Positions 36,484 through 45,697 of a stretch of DNA of 64,000 nucleotides are shown piece by piece; position 1 is the stretch's first letter, and every line of letters starts with the position of its first letter. A program made the position numbers and the translations under genes. The notes beneath the pieces are model-generated. The model worked only from the letters and a program-made list of their open reading frames with translations. It had not been told where the DNA came from and ran no database searches. The DNA is from Aliihoeflea aestuarii (GTDB taxonomy: Bacteria; Pseudomonadota; Alphaproteobacteria; Rhizobiales; Rhizobiaceae), in the NCBI RefSeq assembly GCF_024105665.1, contig NZ_JAAAMK010000011.1, positions 48,319 to 112,318 of the forward strand. Reading direction: 5' to 3'.

Positions 36484-37115
36484 TGCGTTCACGCTCGCTC
36501 GCCGAGGCCCTGCCGGATTTCGGCCCCGCCGTGGCGGTGTTTGCCGCCAGGACGCCGCCTCGCACGCAGCAGGCATCTGAGCCGCGCGGATCGCTGACCG
36601 GCGACGTCGAATGGCAGGTCCGGCTGGACAACGCCGTCGCCGACACCGAGGCACGCATGACGGCCAGCCTTCAGGAAAAGCACGAGATCGATTTGGAACG
36701 CCTTGCGCAAGCACACCGCTTGGAACTGGAAACCGTCTCACAGGATTTCGCCGCAACCATGGGCGCGGCGATATCCGCACGTTTTCAGGAACTGGAAGAC
36801 CGGGTGACGCTCGTGACCACGGCGGCAGCGGCGCGGCTCATTTCCGGTGTTCTTTCGGACGATCTTCGCAAGCGCTCCATCGAGCGGATGGAAACCGTCC
36901 TGCGCGCGGCCATCGAGGATCGCGAGACCGTCAGGATCACGGTGCGCGGCCCCGCTTCACTTTATGAGCCGCTGCGCAAGGCGATGGGCGATCATGCCGA
37001 GCGCATGCGTTTCGTCGATGCGCCGAACGCCGATCTTTCGGTTTCGGTCGATGAGACCGTCTATGAAACGCGGCTTGCCGAATGGTCAGGCGCCCTGGCC
37101 GAGGTCATCGCATGA
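36480..37115 (+). CDS. fliH: FliH-like flagellar protein
   Basis: This 211-residue protein overlaps fliF by 4 nt. Its N-terminus is low-complexity. A coiled coil (about 55-95, EIDLERLAQAHRLELETVSQ) leads to a C-terminal alpha/beta domain (RVTLVTTAAAARLISGVLSD, then VRITVRGPASLYEPLRKAMG). That arrangement matches FliH, the regulator of the FliI ATPase, although sequence identity to enteric FliH is low. Its position after fliF supports the call. FliI is encoded 9 kb away. Confidence 0.72.
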   Translation: MMRSRSLAEALPDFGPAVAVFAARTPPRTQQASEPRGSLTGDVEWQVRLDNAVADTEARMTASLQEKHEIDLERLAQAHRLELETVSQDFAATMGAAISARFQELEDRVTLVTTAAAARLISGVLSDDLRKRSIERMETVLRAAIEDRETVRITVRGPASLYEPLRKAMGDHAERMRFVDAPNADLSVSVDETVYETRLAEWSGALAEVIA

Positions 37116-38347
37116 GTATGCCCGACGGCGACGACAACAAGCGCGAGATCATCATCGTCAAGCGCCGCCGCGACGACGGTGATGACGGCCATCATGGCGG
37201 CGTCTGGAAGATCGCCTTCGCCGATTTCATGACCGCGATGATGTGCTTCTTCCTCGTCATGTGGCTGGTCAACGCGACCACAGAGGAAACCAAGGCCGCC
37301 GTCGCGAGCTACTTCAATCCGATGCGACTGGCCGATCCGTTGCCGCAACGTTCCACTCCGAACGCACAGCGCGAAAGTCAACCCAACAACGATGCCGTTC
37401 AGGGAACCCCCGGCTGGCAGAACGAGAACCCCGCCGGCGACCGAAACCAGAATGCCGGTCCCGCGCAGCACGGCAGCGCACCCGGCCAGTATGAAGACGA
37501 TACCAGCGACGCGAACCTTTTTGCCGATCCCTTCGCGGTTCTCGCCGAAATCGCCAAGCAGACAGCGACGTTGCAGAACGTGTCCTCGCGCGGCGACGGC
37601 GGCGCACAGACGTCGGGACCGGCGACCGGCGCGCAGGGCGGCGAATCCTATCGCGATCCGTTCGCGCCCGATTTCTGGTCCGAACAGGTGGCCGTTCCGC
37701 CAATACCCGACGCCGAACCGTTGGCGATCGAGGAGCCGTTGCCGCAAACACCCCCACTCGTCGATGTACCGGTTGCTGAGGAAAATGACGGCACGGACGT
37801 CGCCGAGCTTGCCTTGCCGGAACCGAACGATGCGGTCAGCGATGATCAGGCAAATGACGTCGGCGAGGATTCCGCGCAAGAGCGCGCGGACGAACTCGCG
37901 CAATCCCTGCGCGCCGACCTTGCCGATGCGTTCGGCCAGGATAGCCGTCTCAACGAGACGATCAGCGTCACCGCCATCGACGAGGGCATCCTGATCTCGC
38001 TGACCGACGATCTGGAATACGGCATGTTCCAGGTCGGTTCGGCCGTGCCGGTGGGCGAACTCGTGCGGGCGATGGAAAAAGTGGGGGCTGCCCTCGACGC
38101 CCGTCCCGGCAAGGTCGCCGTCATGGGCCATACCGACGGGCGCCCGTTCCGCAATGCCGAATACGACAATTGGCGCCTGTCGAGCGCCCGCGCGCACTCC
38201 GCCTACTACATGCTCGTGCGCGGCGGTCTCGACGAGACGCGCATCGGCGAGGTTTCGGGCTACGCGGATCGTCAGTTGAAGAACCCGGCAGACCCTTATG
38301 ACGGCATCAACCGGCGTATCGAGATCCTTCTCGAGATCGACGGATGA
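37112..38347 (+). CDS. motB: Flagellar stator protein MotB
   Basis: ATG at 37112, overlapping the fliH stop, gives 411 residues. One membrane segment includes the proton-binding Asp in FADFMTAMMCFFLVMWLVNA. A long acidic and Pro/Gln-rich linker (about 70-270) is followed by an OmpA-type peptidoglycan-binding domain (VAVMGHTDGRPFRNAEYDN, then RIGEVSGYADRQL). Rhizobial MotB is longer than enteric MotB because of this linker. It binds MotC in the periplasm, encoded next. Confidence 0.95.
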   Translation: MSMPDGDDNKREIIIVKRRRDDGDDGHHGGVWKIAFADFMTAMMCFFLVMWLVNATTEETKAAVASYFNPMRLADPLPQRSTPNAQRESQPNNDAVQGTPGWQNENPAGDRNQNAGPAQHGSAPGQYEDDTSDANLFADPFAVLAEIAKQTATLQNVSSRGDGGAQTSGPATGAQGGESYRDPFAPDFWSEQVAVPPIPDAEPLAIEEPLPQTPPLVDVPVAEENDGTDVAELALPEPNDAVSDDQANDVGEDSAQERADELAQSLRADLADAFGQDSRLNETISVTAIDEGILISLTDDLEYGMFQVGSAVPVGELVRAMEKVGAALDARPGKVAVMGHTDGRPFRNAEYDNWRLSSARAHSAYYMLVRGGLDETRIGEVSGYADRQLKNPADPYDGINRRIEILLEIDG

Positions 38348-39480
38348 AACGGGCGCTGATCCTTCTGACGCTGGGTCTTACGGTCGTCGCGCTGCCCTTG
38401 CACGCGGCCCGCGCGGATGCGGAGTTGCAGCCGTTTCAGATGATCCGTTCGCTCGCGCTCGTTCAGGATCGCATCGCCAATGGCGATCATGCCGCATTGC
38501 CCATGCAGCGCAAGCTTCTGGAAATGACCGATGCGCGGCTGCGCTCCGCCACGTCCGAAGATTTCGAAGAACCCCGAAACCTGTCGGCCTTGCTCATCTA
38601 CGCCATGAGCGGCGGAAATCCGGTCACCGTGGCGATGACGTTTTCCAAGCTCGATCCGGACCATCCTGCAAGACCGCTCGCCGATGCGATAGGCGCGTAT
38701 CTGCGCGGTGATTTCGCCGATGCGCAAGCGCGCCTCGACACCTTCGAGCCGCGTGCGCTCGGCGATCATGCGCCTTTCGTCTCGCTCGTTCGCGGCACGG
38801 TTCGCACCGGCGAGCGGCCGGATGCGGCACTGGCCGATTTCGAGACCGCGAGACTTCTGGCACCCGGCACGCTGGTCGAGGAGGCCGCGCTGCGCCGCTC
38901 TCTTCCGATCAGCGTGACCACAGGAAACGCCGATATCTTCGCACAGGTGGCGTCGGCCTATGTACGCCGGTTCCTGCGCTCTCCCTATGCCAGTCAGTTC
39001 GCCGAAACCTTCGTGTCGGGAATGGCGGTGCTGTACGCCGAACTCGACGCCTCCCGGATGGCGGACATCCTCTCCTGGATGAGCCGCGAACAGGCCGAGA
39101 CCATCGCGCTTCGCATGGCGCGCGCCGCCGCGATCAGCAACGATCCGGCGATGATCGCCTTTGCCGCCCGCCTGTCCGGCCAAGCGCCGGCCGACGATCC
39201 CCGTGCGCTTCTTTATTCCAATCTAGGCGGCGTCACCGAACCGGGCGTCGTCGATACGCTTTCGACGCTTCAATCGATAGATCGCGCGCAGTTGTCGGAA
39301 GGCGATCGCGCCCTTCTGGATGCCGCAACCGGCGTCGCGCGCCGCGTCGTAGAGCCGGCGTCCGCGAGCAACACGCCGATCGGTTCAGGCGAGCAATCGT
39401 CCGACGATACGGAAACCTACATCACCTCGACCCGCGCCAAGCTCGACGCGATCGATCGTCTTCTGGAGGACTCGAATTGA
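38344..39480 (+). CDS. motC: Periplasmic chemotaxis/motility protein MotC
   Basis: This 378-residue protein has a signal peptide (LTLGLTVVALPLHAARA) followed by an alpha-helical, repeat-like body (LQPFQMIRSLALVQDRIANG; GAYLRGDFADAQARLDTFEP). These are features of MotC, which binds MotB and lets the rhizobial motor vary speed. The gene overlaps motB by 4 nt and fliK by 1 nt. The C-terminal part ends in a charged helix (TSTRAKLDAIDRLLEDSN). Confidence 0.9.
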   Translation: MKRALILLTLGLTVVALPLHAARADAELQPFQMIRSLALVQDRIANGDHAALPMQRKLLEMTDARLRSATSEDFEEPRNLSALLIYAMSGGNPVTVAMTFSKLDPDHPARPLADAIGAYLRGDFADAQARLDTFEPRALGDHAPFVSLVRGTVRTGERPDAALADFETARLLAPGTLVEEAALRRSLPISVTTGNADIFAQVASAYVRRFLRSPYASQFAETFVSGMAVLYAELDASRMADILSWMSREQAETIALRMARAAAISNDPAMIAFAARLSGQAPADDPRALLYSNLGGVTEPGVVDTLSTLQSIDRAQLSEGDRALLDAATGVARRVVEPASASNTPIGSGEQSSDDTETYITSTRAKLDAIDRLLEDSN

Positions 39481-40757
39481 TGCGCCTCAACGATATTGCC
39501 GCGATGCCCGCACCCAACCGGCAGGCCGACACGAGACACGCAAAACCAGCACCTGACGGCGAACGCGGTTTCGGCGATCTTCTGGAGGCCGAGATATCGG
39601 GCATCATCAGCACGGACGGGGAAGGCGACGAGATTGCGATTGCGGATCGTTCTGGCCTTCTCGAGTTCGACATGCCGAAGATTGATCTGAAGGAGCATCG
39701 GAATATCGATCCGGAAGACCACGAGCGCTCGAAGGCTCTTCGAATGATCGATCGGATGAGCATCGACTGGCTGTCGCTGCGCATGCCAGGCCACGACACA
39801 GTGGAGAACCCTGAAGAGACTGGCGCGGCAGCAGAAATCGCCCCCGTCGAAGAAACGGAAATCGTGGCGCTGCCCGCAGCACCTAGTGAGCTGCCGCAGG
39901 GCGACGAAGGCACGAACGCAGATCGTCAACTGGCGGCCGTTCAGCCGGTACGCGGCGCGCGGGTAATCGACGAAAATGCGGGCCGGACGGCGAGCGGCAA
40001 CGAGGCACGCTCCACAGATGCCGCCCACAACATCCGGACCATACGCGAGGCGGCCGTTTCGGCGCAAAATTCCGCAACTCCTCAACCCGCCGAGCCGCAA
40101 GAAACCTCGGCCGGGACGGTTAACGACAAACGCCCGACCGCGAGGATGCAGGCAACCGTCGAGCGGTTCGACGAACGCCCCGATACCGGCGTTGCGCGCC
40201 TTTCGTCCACGCAGATAGGTTCGGTTTCCGTGCAGACGGTTCCCGCCCCTTCGATGGAGTTGCAAACACCTGCACGTACGGTTCTGACCGTCTTGAGCGA
40301 GCACGCGCCGGAAATGGCGCGTCCAGTCGCCCAGACGGGCGTGCAGCAGCAGTCCATCGAGCCGATGCGGATTCTTCGGATACAGCTGCACCCGCTCGAA
40401 CTCGGCATGGTGACCGCCAAGCTCTCGCTGCAAGGGGGCGCGATGGCGGTGGAACTCCAGACCGAGACGCGGGACGCCGCAGCCAGGCTGGCCACCGACA
40501 GCAATGACATCGTCAAGGCCCTGCGCGGGCTCGGCATCGAAGTCGATCGCGTGACCGTCACGCAATCATCGTCGCCTACGGCCCAGCAGCCGGATCAGCA
40601 GGCCGGCAATTTCGATCGCAACGAACGCTTTGCCGATGAAGCCGCAAATCGTGAAGGCGCGCGCGAACAGGGCAAAGGGCCTGCCCGCGGCGGCGGCGGG
40701 CACAGCACGGAAGGCGACGTTCAACCGACGCCAGACCGCCGGGGCGTCTTCATCTAG
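39480..40757 (+). CDS. fliK: Flagellar hook-length control protein FliK (MotD)
   Basis: The ATG at 39480 shares one base with the motC TGA and gives 425 residues. Most of the length is Pro/Ala/Thr/Glu-rich and probably unfolded, as expected for a molecular ruler. The C-terminal Flg_hook domain (about 285-360) reads ILRIQLHPLELGMVTAKLSL then ALRGLGIEVDRVTV. In S. meliloti this gene was first named motD and later shown to be fliK. FlhB is its partner. Confidence 0.88.
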   Translation: MRLNDIAAMPAPNRQADTRHAKPAPDGERGFGDLLEAEISGIISTDGEGDEIAIADRSGLLEFDMPKIDLKEHRNIDPEDHERSKALRMIDRMSIDWLSLRMPGHDTVENPEETGAAAEIAPVEETEIVALPAAPSELPQGDEGTNADRQLAAVQPVRGARVIDENAGRTASGNEARSTDAAHNIRTIREAAVSAQNSATPQPAEPQETSAGTVNDKRPTARMQATVERFDERPDTGVARLSSTQIGSVSVQTVPAPSMELQTPARTVLTVLSEHAPEMARPVAQTGVQQQSIEPMRILRIQLHPLELGMVTAKLSLQGGAMAVELQTETRDAAARLATDSNDIVKALRGLGIEVDRVTVTQSSSPTAQQPDQQAGNFDRNERFADEAANREGAREQGKGPARGGGGHSTEGDVQPTPDRRGVFI

Positions 40758-40769
40758 GACATGCCACGG

Positions 40770-40792
40770 TCGGGCGGCCGAAACCCGCCCGA
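40770..40792 (+). terminator. Hairpin after fliK, possible transcription end
   Basis: TCGGGCGG / CCGAAAC / CCGCCCGA forms an 8-bp perfect stem, 12 nt after the fliK stop. No U run follows, so it may attenuate or protect RNA rather than terminate on its own. Confidence 0.45.
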
Positions 40793-40840
40793 ATCCGAAT
40801 CCCCAATTCCTATCTATAAGATTTCGAGGTTGGCCCTGAT

Positions 40841-40869
40841 TCGCACGAAGCGTTAACCATAACGTGCGA
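40841..40869 (+). promoter_or_regulatory. Nested palindrome upstream of ftcR
   Basis: TCGCACG (40841-40847) and CGTGCGA (40863-40869) face each other across 15 nt, and inside them CGTTA/ACCA/TAACG (40851-40864) is a second perfect inverted repeat. The ftcR ATG is 29 nt downstream. This is a likely regulator-binding site in the only gap before the flagellar activator gene; VisN/VisR are the obvious candidates by analogy with Sinorhizobium. Confidence 0.5.
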
Positions 40870-40898
40870 GATTTAATAAGTGATTCGGAGGCGGGCCG

Positions 40899-41567
40899 AT
40901 GATAGTGATCGTAGACGAGCGCGACCTGGTAAAGGACGGCTATCACTCACTTTTCAACAGGGAAGGGGTGGCAAGCGTCGGTTTCGGCGCACGCGAATTC
41001 GGCGATTGGGTCGAAAGCGCGGCCGATGACGATATCGGCGCGGTGCGCGCGGTCCTTCTGGGCGAATGCGACACCGAGATCGCCTCGCCGACCCGTATCC
41101 GCGATCGCACCAGTGCACCGGTCATCGCTCTTTCGGAACAGCCATCGCTTGAGAACACGTTGAAGCTGTTCGAGGCCGGCGTCGACGACGTCGTTCGCAA
41201 GCCGATCCATATTCGTGAAATCCTGGCCCGCATCGCCGCGATCCGCCGCCGTGCGCAGGACGAAGCCGCCCATACCGACATCGGCCAGTTGCGCATCTTC
41301 CTCGATGGACGTGACCCGCAGGTGGCCGGCGTGGCCCTGCCGCTGCCGCGCCGCGAGCGGCGCATCCTGGAATATCTGGCGTGCAACAACGGTCGCCGGG
41401 TCACCAAGACGCAGATTTTCAACGCGATCTATGGCGTGTTCGACGAGGACGTCGAGGAGAACGTGGTCGAAAGCCATATCTCGAAGCTGCGCAAGAAGCT
41501 GCGCGAGCGCCTTGGCGAAGACCCGATCGATTCCAAGCGGTTCCTAGGCTACCAGCTCGTCGGCTGA
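40899..41567 (+). CDS. ftcR: OmpR-type flagellar transcription regulator FtcR/Rem
   Basis: This 222-residue protein has an N-terminal receiver-like domain ([20 protein letters not shown] to about residue 115, with the KP motif VVRKPIH). The C-terminal winged helix has [20 protein letters not shown], then [17 protein letters not shown]. It matches Brucella FtcR and Sinorhizobium Rem, which activate hook, basal-body and export genes below VisNR. The usual phospho-acceptor position reads AVLLGECD, with Gly where Asp is expected, so activity is probably not controlled by phosphorylation. Confidence 0.92.
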   Translation: MIVIVDERDLVKDGYHSLFNREGVASVGFGAREFGDWVESAADDDIGAVRAVLLGECDTEIASPTRIRDRTSAPVIALSEQPSLENTLKLFEAGVDDVVRKPIHIREILARIAAIRRRAQDEAAHTDIGQLRIFLDGRDPQVAGVALPLPRRERRILEYLACNNGRRVTKTQIFNAIYGVFDEDVEENVVESHISKLRKKLRERLGEDPIDSKRFLGYQLVG

Positions 41568-41596
41568 CAAAGGCCCGCTCCCCGCCGTCAGGCTCG

Positions 41597-41615
41597 CGCA
41601 AGTCGTCCACCCTAT
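41597..41615 (+). promoter_or_regulatory. Flagellar promoter motif upstream of flgE
   Basis: CGCAAG (41597-41602), nine bases, then CTAT (41612-41615), 39 nt before flgE. It heads the hook operon flgE-flgK-flgL-flaF-flbT-flgD-fliQ; no other copy lies inside that run. Confidence 0.55.
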
Positions 41616-41654
41616 TATGGCCGAAGGCAGACCGCGAACATCGGAGAGATCGAA

Positions 41655-42788
41655 ATGAGCCTTTACGGAATGATGCGCACCGGCGTATCGGGCATGAATG
41701 CGCAGTCGAACAGGCTCGGCACGGTTGCCGACAATATCGCGAATTCCGGTACAACCGGCTACAAGCGCTCCTCGACCGAATTTTCCACACTGGTCCTGCC
41801 GAGCGGTCAGGGCAGCTACAGTTCGGGCGCGGTCAAGACTACGATCCGCACGTCGATCGCCGATCAGGGCCTTCTCCAGTTCACCAACTCCGGACTCGAT
41901 CTCGCCGTTCAGGGCGATGGCTTCTTCGTCGTCACCGACGCAGGTGGCGTCAACCAGTTCCTGACCCGCGCCGGCTCGTTCGTCGAGGACAAGGACGGCT
42001 ATATGGTCAATGCCGCAGGCTATTACCTGATGGCGGTCAATGCCGATGGGACGATGGCACGGGCGCAGGTCGACAGGACGACTCCGAGCGCCGAAGCTTC
42101 GACCGTGGCGACCATCACGGCCAACCTGCCGTCACAGGGAACCGCGACGAGCTTTACCCGCACCGTCACCGCTTACGGCGGTCAGGGCCAGCAGATCCCG
42201 GTAGAAATCGAATACCGACGGATCGGCGAGAATGAATGGGAAGTGGACGTCGGCGATGAAACGCTGACGCTCTCTTTCGACGAAAACGGCTTCCTCGATC
42301 CGCCCGTCGGCCCGATCCAGGTCGAAGTCGATGCAGCGACCGGGCAGCAGGTCACCTTCGACTTCGGACGAACGACGCAGCTTGCCACCGGCTATGAAGC
42401 CATTCCCGCATCCATCGACGGTTTTCCTGCGGGAACGCCCGATGAGCTGGAGATCGGGGTGGACGGACGCGTCACCGCGTTGAGCGACAGCGGCGCGTCA
42501 CGGTTCCTGTTCCAGATACCTCTTGCCCGTGTCGCCAGTCCCGACAATCTCGCCGTTCTGGCAGGCAACGTCTTTCAGCAAAACCAGCGGTCGGGCGAAA
42601 GCACGATCGGATTTGCCGACAACGGCAACTACGGAAAGATCGTCTCCGGCGCGCTCGAAGGCTCCAACGTCGATATCGCCGAGGAACTGACGAGCATGAT
42701 CGAATCGCAGCGCAACTACACCGCCAATTCGAAAGTCTTCCAGACCGGCTCCGAATTGCTGGACGTTCTTGTCAACCTGAAGCGCTAG
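41655..42788 (+). CDS. flgE: Flagellar hook protein FlgE
   Basis: This 377-residue protein has the N-terminal NRLGTVADNIANSGTTGYKR and central GLDLAVQGDGFFVVTDAGG. The C-terminal EGSNVDIAEELTSMIESQRN is diagnostic of hook proteins. The SD GGAGA is 9 nt before the ATG at 41655. It polymerises into the hook under FlgD capping. A CCGGGC/GCCCGG hairpin (42791-42807) sits before flgK and may stabilise the abundant flgE message. Confidence 0.95.
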   Translation: MSLYGMMRTGVSGMNAQSNRLGTVADNIANSGTTGYKRSSTEFSTLVLPSGQGSYSSGAVKTTIRTSIADQGLLQFTNSGLDLAVQGDGFFVVTDAGGVNQFLTRAGSFVEDKDGYMVNAAGYYLMAVNADGTMARAQVDRTTPSAEASTVATITANLPSQGTATSFTRTVTAYGGQGQQIPVEIEYRRIGENEWEVDVGDETLTLSFDENGFLDPPVGPIQVEVDAATGQQVTFDFGRTTQLATGYEAIPASIDGFPAGTPDELEIGVDGRVTALSDSGASRFLFQIPLARVASPDNLAVLAGNVFQQNQRSGESTIGFADNGNYGKIVSGALEGSNVDIAEELTSMIESQRNYTANSKVFQTGSELLDVLVNLKR

Positions 42789-42820
42789 GACCGGGCTAAT
42801 CGCCCGGCGGAAGTGGGGAA

Positions 42821-44257
42821 ATGTCGCTATCGTCCGTTCTTTATACCGCTCAATCGTCGCTGGCCAACACGTCGCGGCAGACGAGCGTCGTTTCCCGCAA
42901 CATTACGAACGTCTACAATACCGACTACACGCGGCGGGATGCGATGCTGATCAGCACCGCACCCGGCGCACGCGTCGTATCGATCACGCGGGCGGCAGAT
43001 GCCGCCTTGATGCGCCAGAACACCAACGCCCTTTCCGCCTGGCATGCGCAAAGCACGCTGATGGCGGGTTTCGAGCGCCTGTCGGTGACGGTCAACGGGG
43101 TCGACAACGCGACGTCACCCGCCATGCGCATGGGCGCCCTGCAAACAGCGTTGCAGACATACTCTGCCTCGCCCGGAGACAGGAGCCTTGCCCAGGCTGC
43201 CGTCAATGCGGCTGAGGACGTCGTCCGCTCGCTCAACGAGGGCAGCGCAGCGGTCCAGCAATTGCGCAGCGATGCCGATCTCGAGATCAAGCAGTCCGTC
43301 GATCGGTTGAACACGCTTTTGAACGATCTGGAAAAGGTCAATGGCGACGTCGTGACGGCCACGCGGCTCAAGCGCGATGCATCGGAAGCGCTCGACCAGC
43401 GCGACGCCATCGTCAAACAGATCGCGGAAATCGTGCCCGTCACGACACATGTGCACGGCGACAACGACATGGTCGTCTTTTCACGCGACGGCATCACTTT
43501 GTTCGAGACCGTCGCGCGTCAGGCGAGTTATGAGCCGACGCCGATCCATGCACCCGGCACCGGCGGCAATCAGGTCTTCATCGAGGGCGTTCAGCTTGCC
43601 TCGGGCACCGGCAGCGATACCGATGCGGGCGGTTCGCTTGGCGCTCTGATTCAGTTGCGCGACGAAATCGCCCCGAAGATGCAGGAGCAACTGGACGAAA
43701 TCGCGCGCGGACTCATCGACGGCTTCAAGGAATTCGATGCCACGAGCGAGATTGCCGGCCTTTTCACATGGCCCGGCAACGCGACCCTGGCGGAAGGCGA
43801 AATACCGACCGACCTGACCGTCGGATTGGCTGGGCTCGTCCAGATCAATACCGCCTATCGGGACAATCCGCTCGCCCTGCGCGACGGCGCGACGATCGAT
43901 GCCAACCCCGACAACAATGCCGGCTATGCCGGGCAGGTTCAACGTTTCATCGACACGTTCGCCGCCGAGCGGAGCTTTGCTCCAGGGACCGGGGTCGAAG
44001 GCGCGACCAGCCTGTCCGCCTTCGCGACGGGCTCGATCTCGTGGCTGGAGGATGGTCGCCAGTTGTCGTCCGTGGCAACCGAGAAGAAGGCGGCGATGCT
44101 CGCACGCACCTCGGAAGCTTTGTCGAACAAGACCGGCGTCAATATGGACGAGGAACTCGCCCGGCTTCTCGATCTCGAGCAGTCCTACGCGGCATCGGCC
44201 AAGCTTCTCCAGGTTGTCAATGAAATGCTCGCGACGCTGATGGCGACGGTAAGGTAA
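42821..44257 (+). CDS. flgK: Flagellar hook-associated protein FlgK (HAP1)
   Basis: This 478-residue protein has the N-terminal TSVVSRNITNVYNTDYTRRD and a coiled-coil region with SALDQRDAIVKQIAEIVPVT-like sequence near residue 190. The C-terminus has TGVNMDEELARLLDLEQSYA, the HAP1 end. It forms the first hook-filament junction layer. flgL follows after 5 nt. Confidence 0.94.
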   Translation: MSLSSVLYTAQSSLANTSRQTSVVSRNITNVYNTDYTRRDAMLISTAPGARVVSITRAADAALMRQNTNALSAWHAQSTLMAGFERLSVTVNGVDNATSPAMRMGALQTALQTYSASPGDRSLAQAAVNAAEDVVRSLNEGSAAVQQLRSDADLEIKQSVDRLNTLLNDLEKVNGDVVTATRLKRDASEALDQRDAIVKQIAEIVPVTTHVHGDNDMVVFSRDGITLFETVARQASYEPTPIHAPGTGGNQVFIEGVQLASGTGSDTDAGGSLGALIQLRDEIAPKMQEQLDEIARGLIDGFKEFDATSEIAGLFTWPGNATLAEGEIPTDLTVGLAGLVQINTAYRDNPLALRDGATIDANPDNNAGYAGQVQRFIDTFAAERSFAPGTGVEGATSLSAFATGSISWLEDGRQLSSVATEKKAAMLARTSEALSNKTGVNMDEELARLLDLEQSYAASAKLLQVVNEMLATLMATVR

Positions 44258-44262
44258 GCTCC

Positions 44263-45303
44263 ATGAAGATGACGTCCGTATCCACGAACGCAATCAGCCA
44301 GGCACTCCGCCTTCAGGTGGCGCGCGCACAGGCCGAGATGATCAAGGCGCAAAAAGAGGTCGTCACTGGCCAGGTTGCCGATCGGGGACTGCATATCGGT
44401 ATCCGCACGGGCCAGTCGGTGTCGCTCGATCGCGATATCGCACGCCTGCAAAACATCAAGGACACGAACGCAATCGTATCCTCCCGGATGGTCGCATCGC
44501 AGGAAGCGATGGGACAGGTCCACGACTACGCGCAGACATTCATGGAAACGCTGACCACGTCGATCGGCGGAACGCTCGATCCCAAGGTTCTTCAGACCCA
44601 GGCATCGACCATGCTTGCGACGATGGCGTCTGCCGCCAACACGACCATCGCGGGGGAGTTCATCTTCGCAGGCACGAATACCGACATACGTCCGTTCGAC
44701 GACTTCCTTGCGCCCGATTCTTCCTCCCGTGCCGCAATGGACGAGTGGTTCGGCGACTTTCTGGCTTCGATCGGAAACCCCGAGCCGTCGGCACTGACCC
44801 CGGATCAGGTCGGCGAGTTTCTCGATCAGCTTGAAACGCACATGAGCGGCGACGGCTGGCAGGATGCATGGTCGCAGGCAAGCGATCAGCAGATCACGAG
44901 CCGGATTACGCTGAATGAAACCGCACAGACTTCGGTGACGGTAAACGACATCGGGCTTCGCCAGTTTTCTATGGCGGCAGCGGCCATGTTGACGCTGACC
45001 GAAGCCGGTATCGGCCCCGATGCCATGCGCGCCATGAACGAACGCGCCATTACCTGGACCGCAGCAGGCATGAACCAGATGACGGCCAGCCGCGCGTCTC
45101 TCGGCATCGTGGAAGGCCGCGTCAGCCAGGCAAGCGAGCGCCTGTCCATGCAGGCCGATCTGTTCACCAACATGCAGCGCGACATGATCGGCGTCGATGA
45201 ATACGAAGCGGGAACACGGCTGACCGCGCTCATCGCTCAGGCCGACGCGGCACTTCTTTTGACCACGAGAATCCAGCAGATATCGCTGCTCAAATACCTG
45301 TAA
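44263..45303 (+). CDS. flgL: Flagellar hook-associated protein FlgL (HAP3)
   Basis: This 346-residue flagellin-like protein has AISQALRLQVARAQAEMIKA and a GQVADRGLHIGIRTGQSVSL region at the N-terminus. The C-terminus is AGTRLTALIAQADAALLLTT then QQISLLKYL. It joins FlgK to the filament. Rhizobial FlgL diverges from enteric FlgL in the middle, as here. Confidence 0.92.
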   Translation: MKMTSVSTNAISQALRLQVARAQAEMIKAQKEVVTGQVADRGLHIGIRTGQSVSLDRDIARLQNIKDTNAIVSSRMVASQEAMGQVHDYAQTFMETLTTSIGGTLDPKVLQTQASTMLATMASAANTTIAGEFIFAGTNTDIRPFDDFLAPDSSSRAAMDEWFGDFLASIGNPEPSALTPDQVGEFLDQLETHMSGDGWQDAWSQASDQQITSRITLNETAQTSVTVNDIGLRQFSMAAAAMLTLTEAGIGPDAMRAMNERAITWTAAGMNQMTASRASLGIVEGRVSQASERLSMQADLFTNMQRDMIGVDEYEAGTRLTALIAQADAALLLTTRIQQISLLKYL

Positions 45304-45349
45304 TGACGACCCCGAACGCAGTCCAACGCATACAAAGATCGGCAAACTG

Positions 45350-45697
45350 ATGTACCAATTCGCCTACGCTGACATTCAGACCGATTCCGTCGCGGACGCC
45401 CGCGATCGCGAGAAGCAGGTGCTGGCGCGTTCGATCGACCTTCTGATCGAGGCGCGCGATGCCGGCACCCCCTCGGTAAAGTCCATCGAAGCGATCTATT
45501 TCATGAATCGCGTCTGGACGACCTTCATCGAGGATTTGGGCAGCAGCGAAAACGCGCTGCCGAAGGAGCTGCGTGCCAATCTGATTTCCATCGGGCTGTG
45601 GGTGCTGCGCGAAGGCGAGGAAATCCGGCAGGGCCGTTCGGACAATTTCGAAGGGCTGATCGAGGTTTCGGAGATCATCCGGGACGGATTGCAATGA
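45350..45697 (+). CDS. flaF: Flagellar biosynthesis regulator FlaF
   Basis: This 115-residue protein starts MYQFAYADIQTDSVADARDR. FlaF-typical motifs are IEAIYFMNRVWTTFIEDLGS and LRANLISIGLWVLREGEEIR. FlaF and FlbT balance flagellin synthesis in alphaproteobacteria: FlaF promotes secretion or translation and FlbT destabilises flagellin mRNA. It overlaps flbT by 4 nt. Confidence 0.94.
   Translation: MYQFAYADIQTDSVADARDREKQVLARSIDLLIEARDAGTPSVKSIEAIYFMNRVWTTFIEDLGSSENALPKELRANLISIGLWVLREGEEIRQGRSDNFEGLIEVSEIIRDGLQ

Noticed and set aside
42791..42807. Hairpin CCGGGC/GCCCGG between flgE and flgK as a terminator
   Set aside because: The stem is only 6 bp with no U tract, and flgK has no separate promoter motif, so read-through in the hook operon is more likely.
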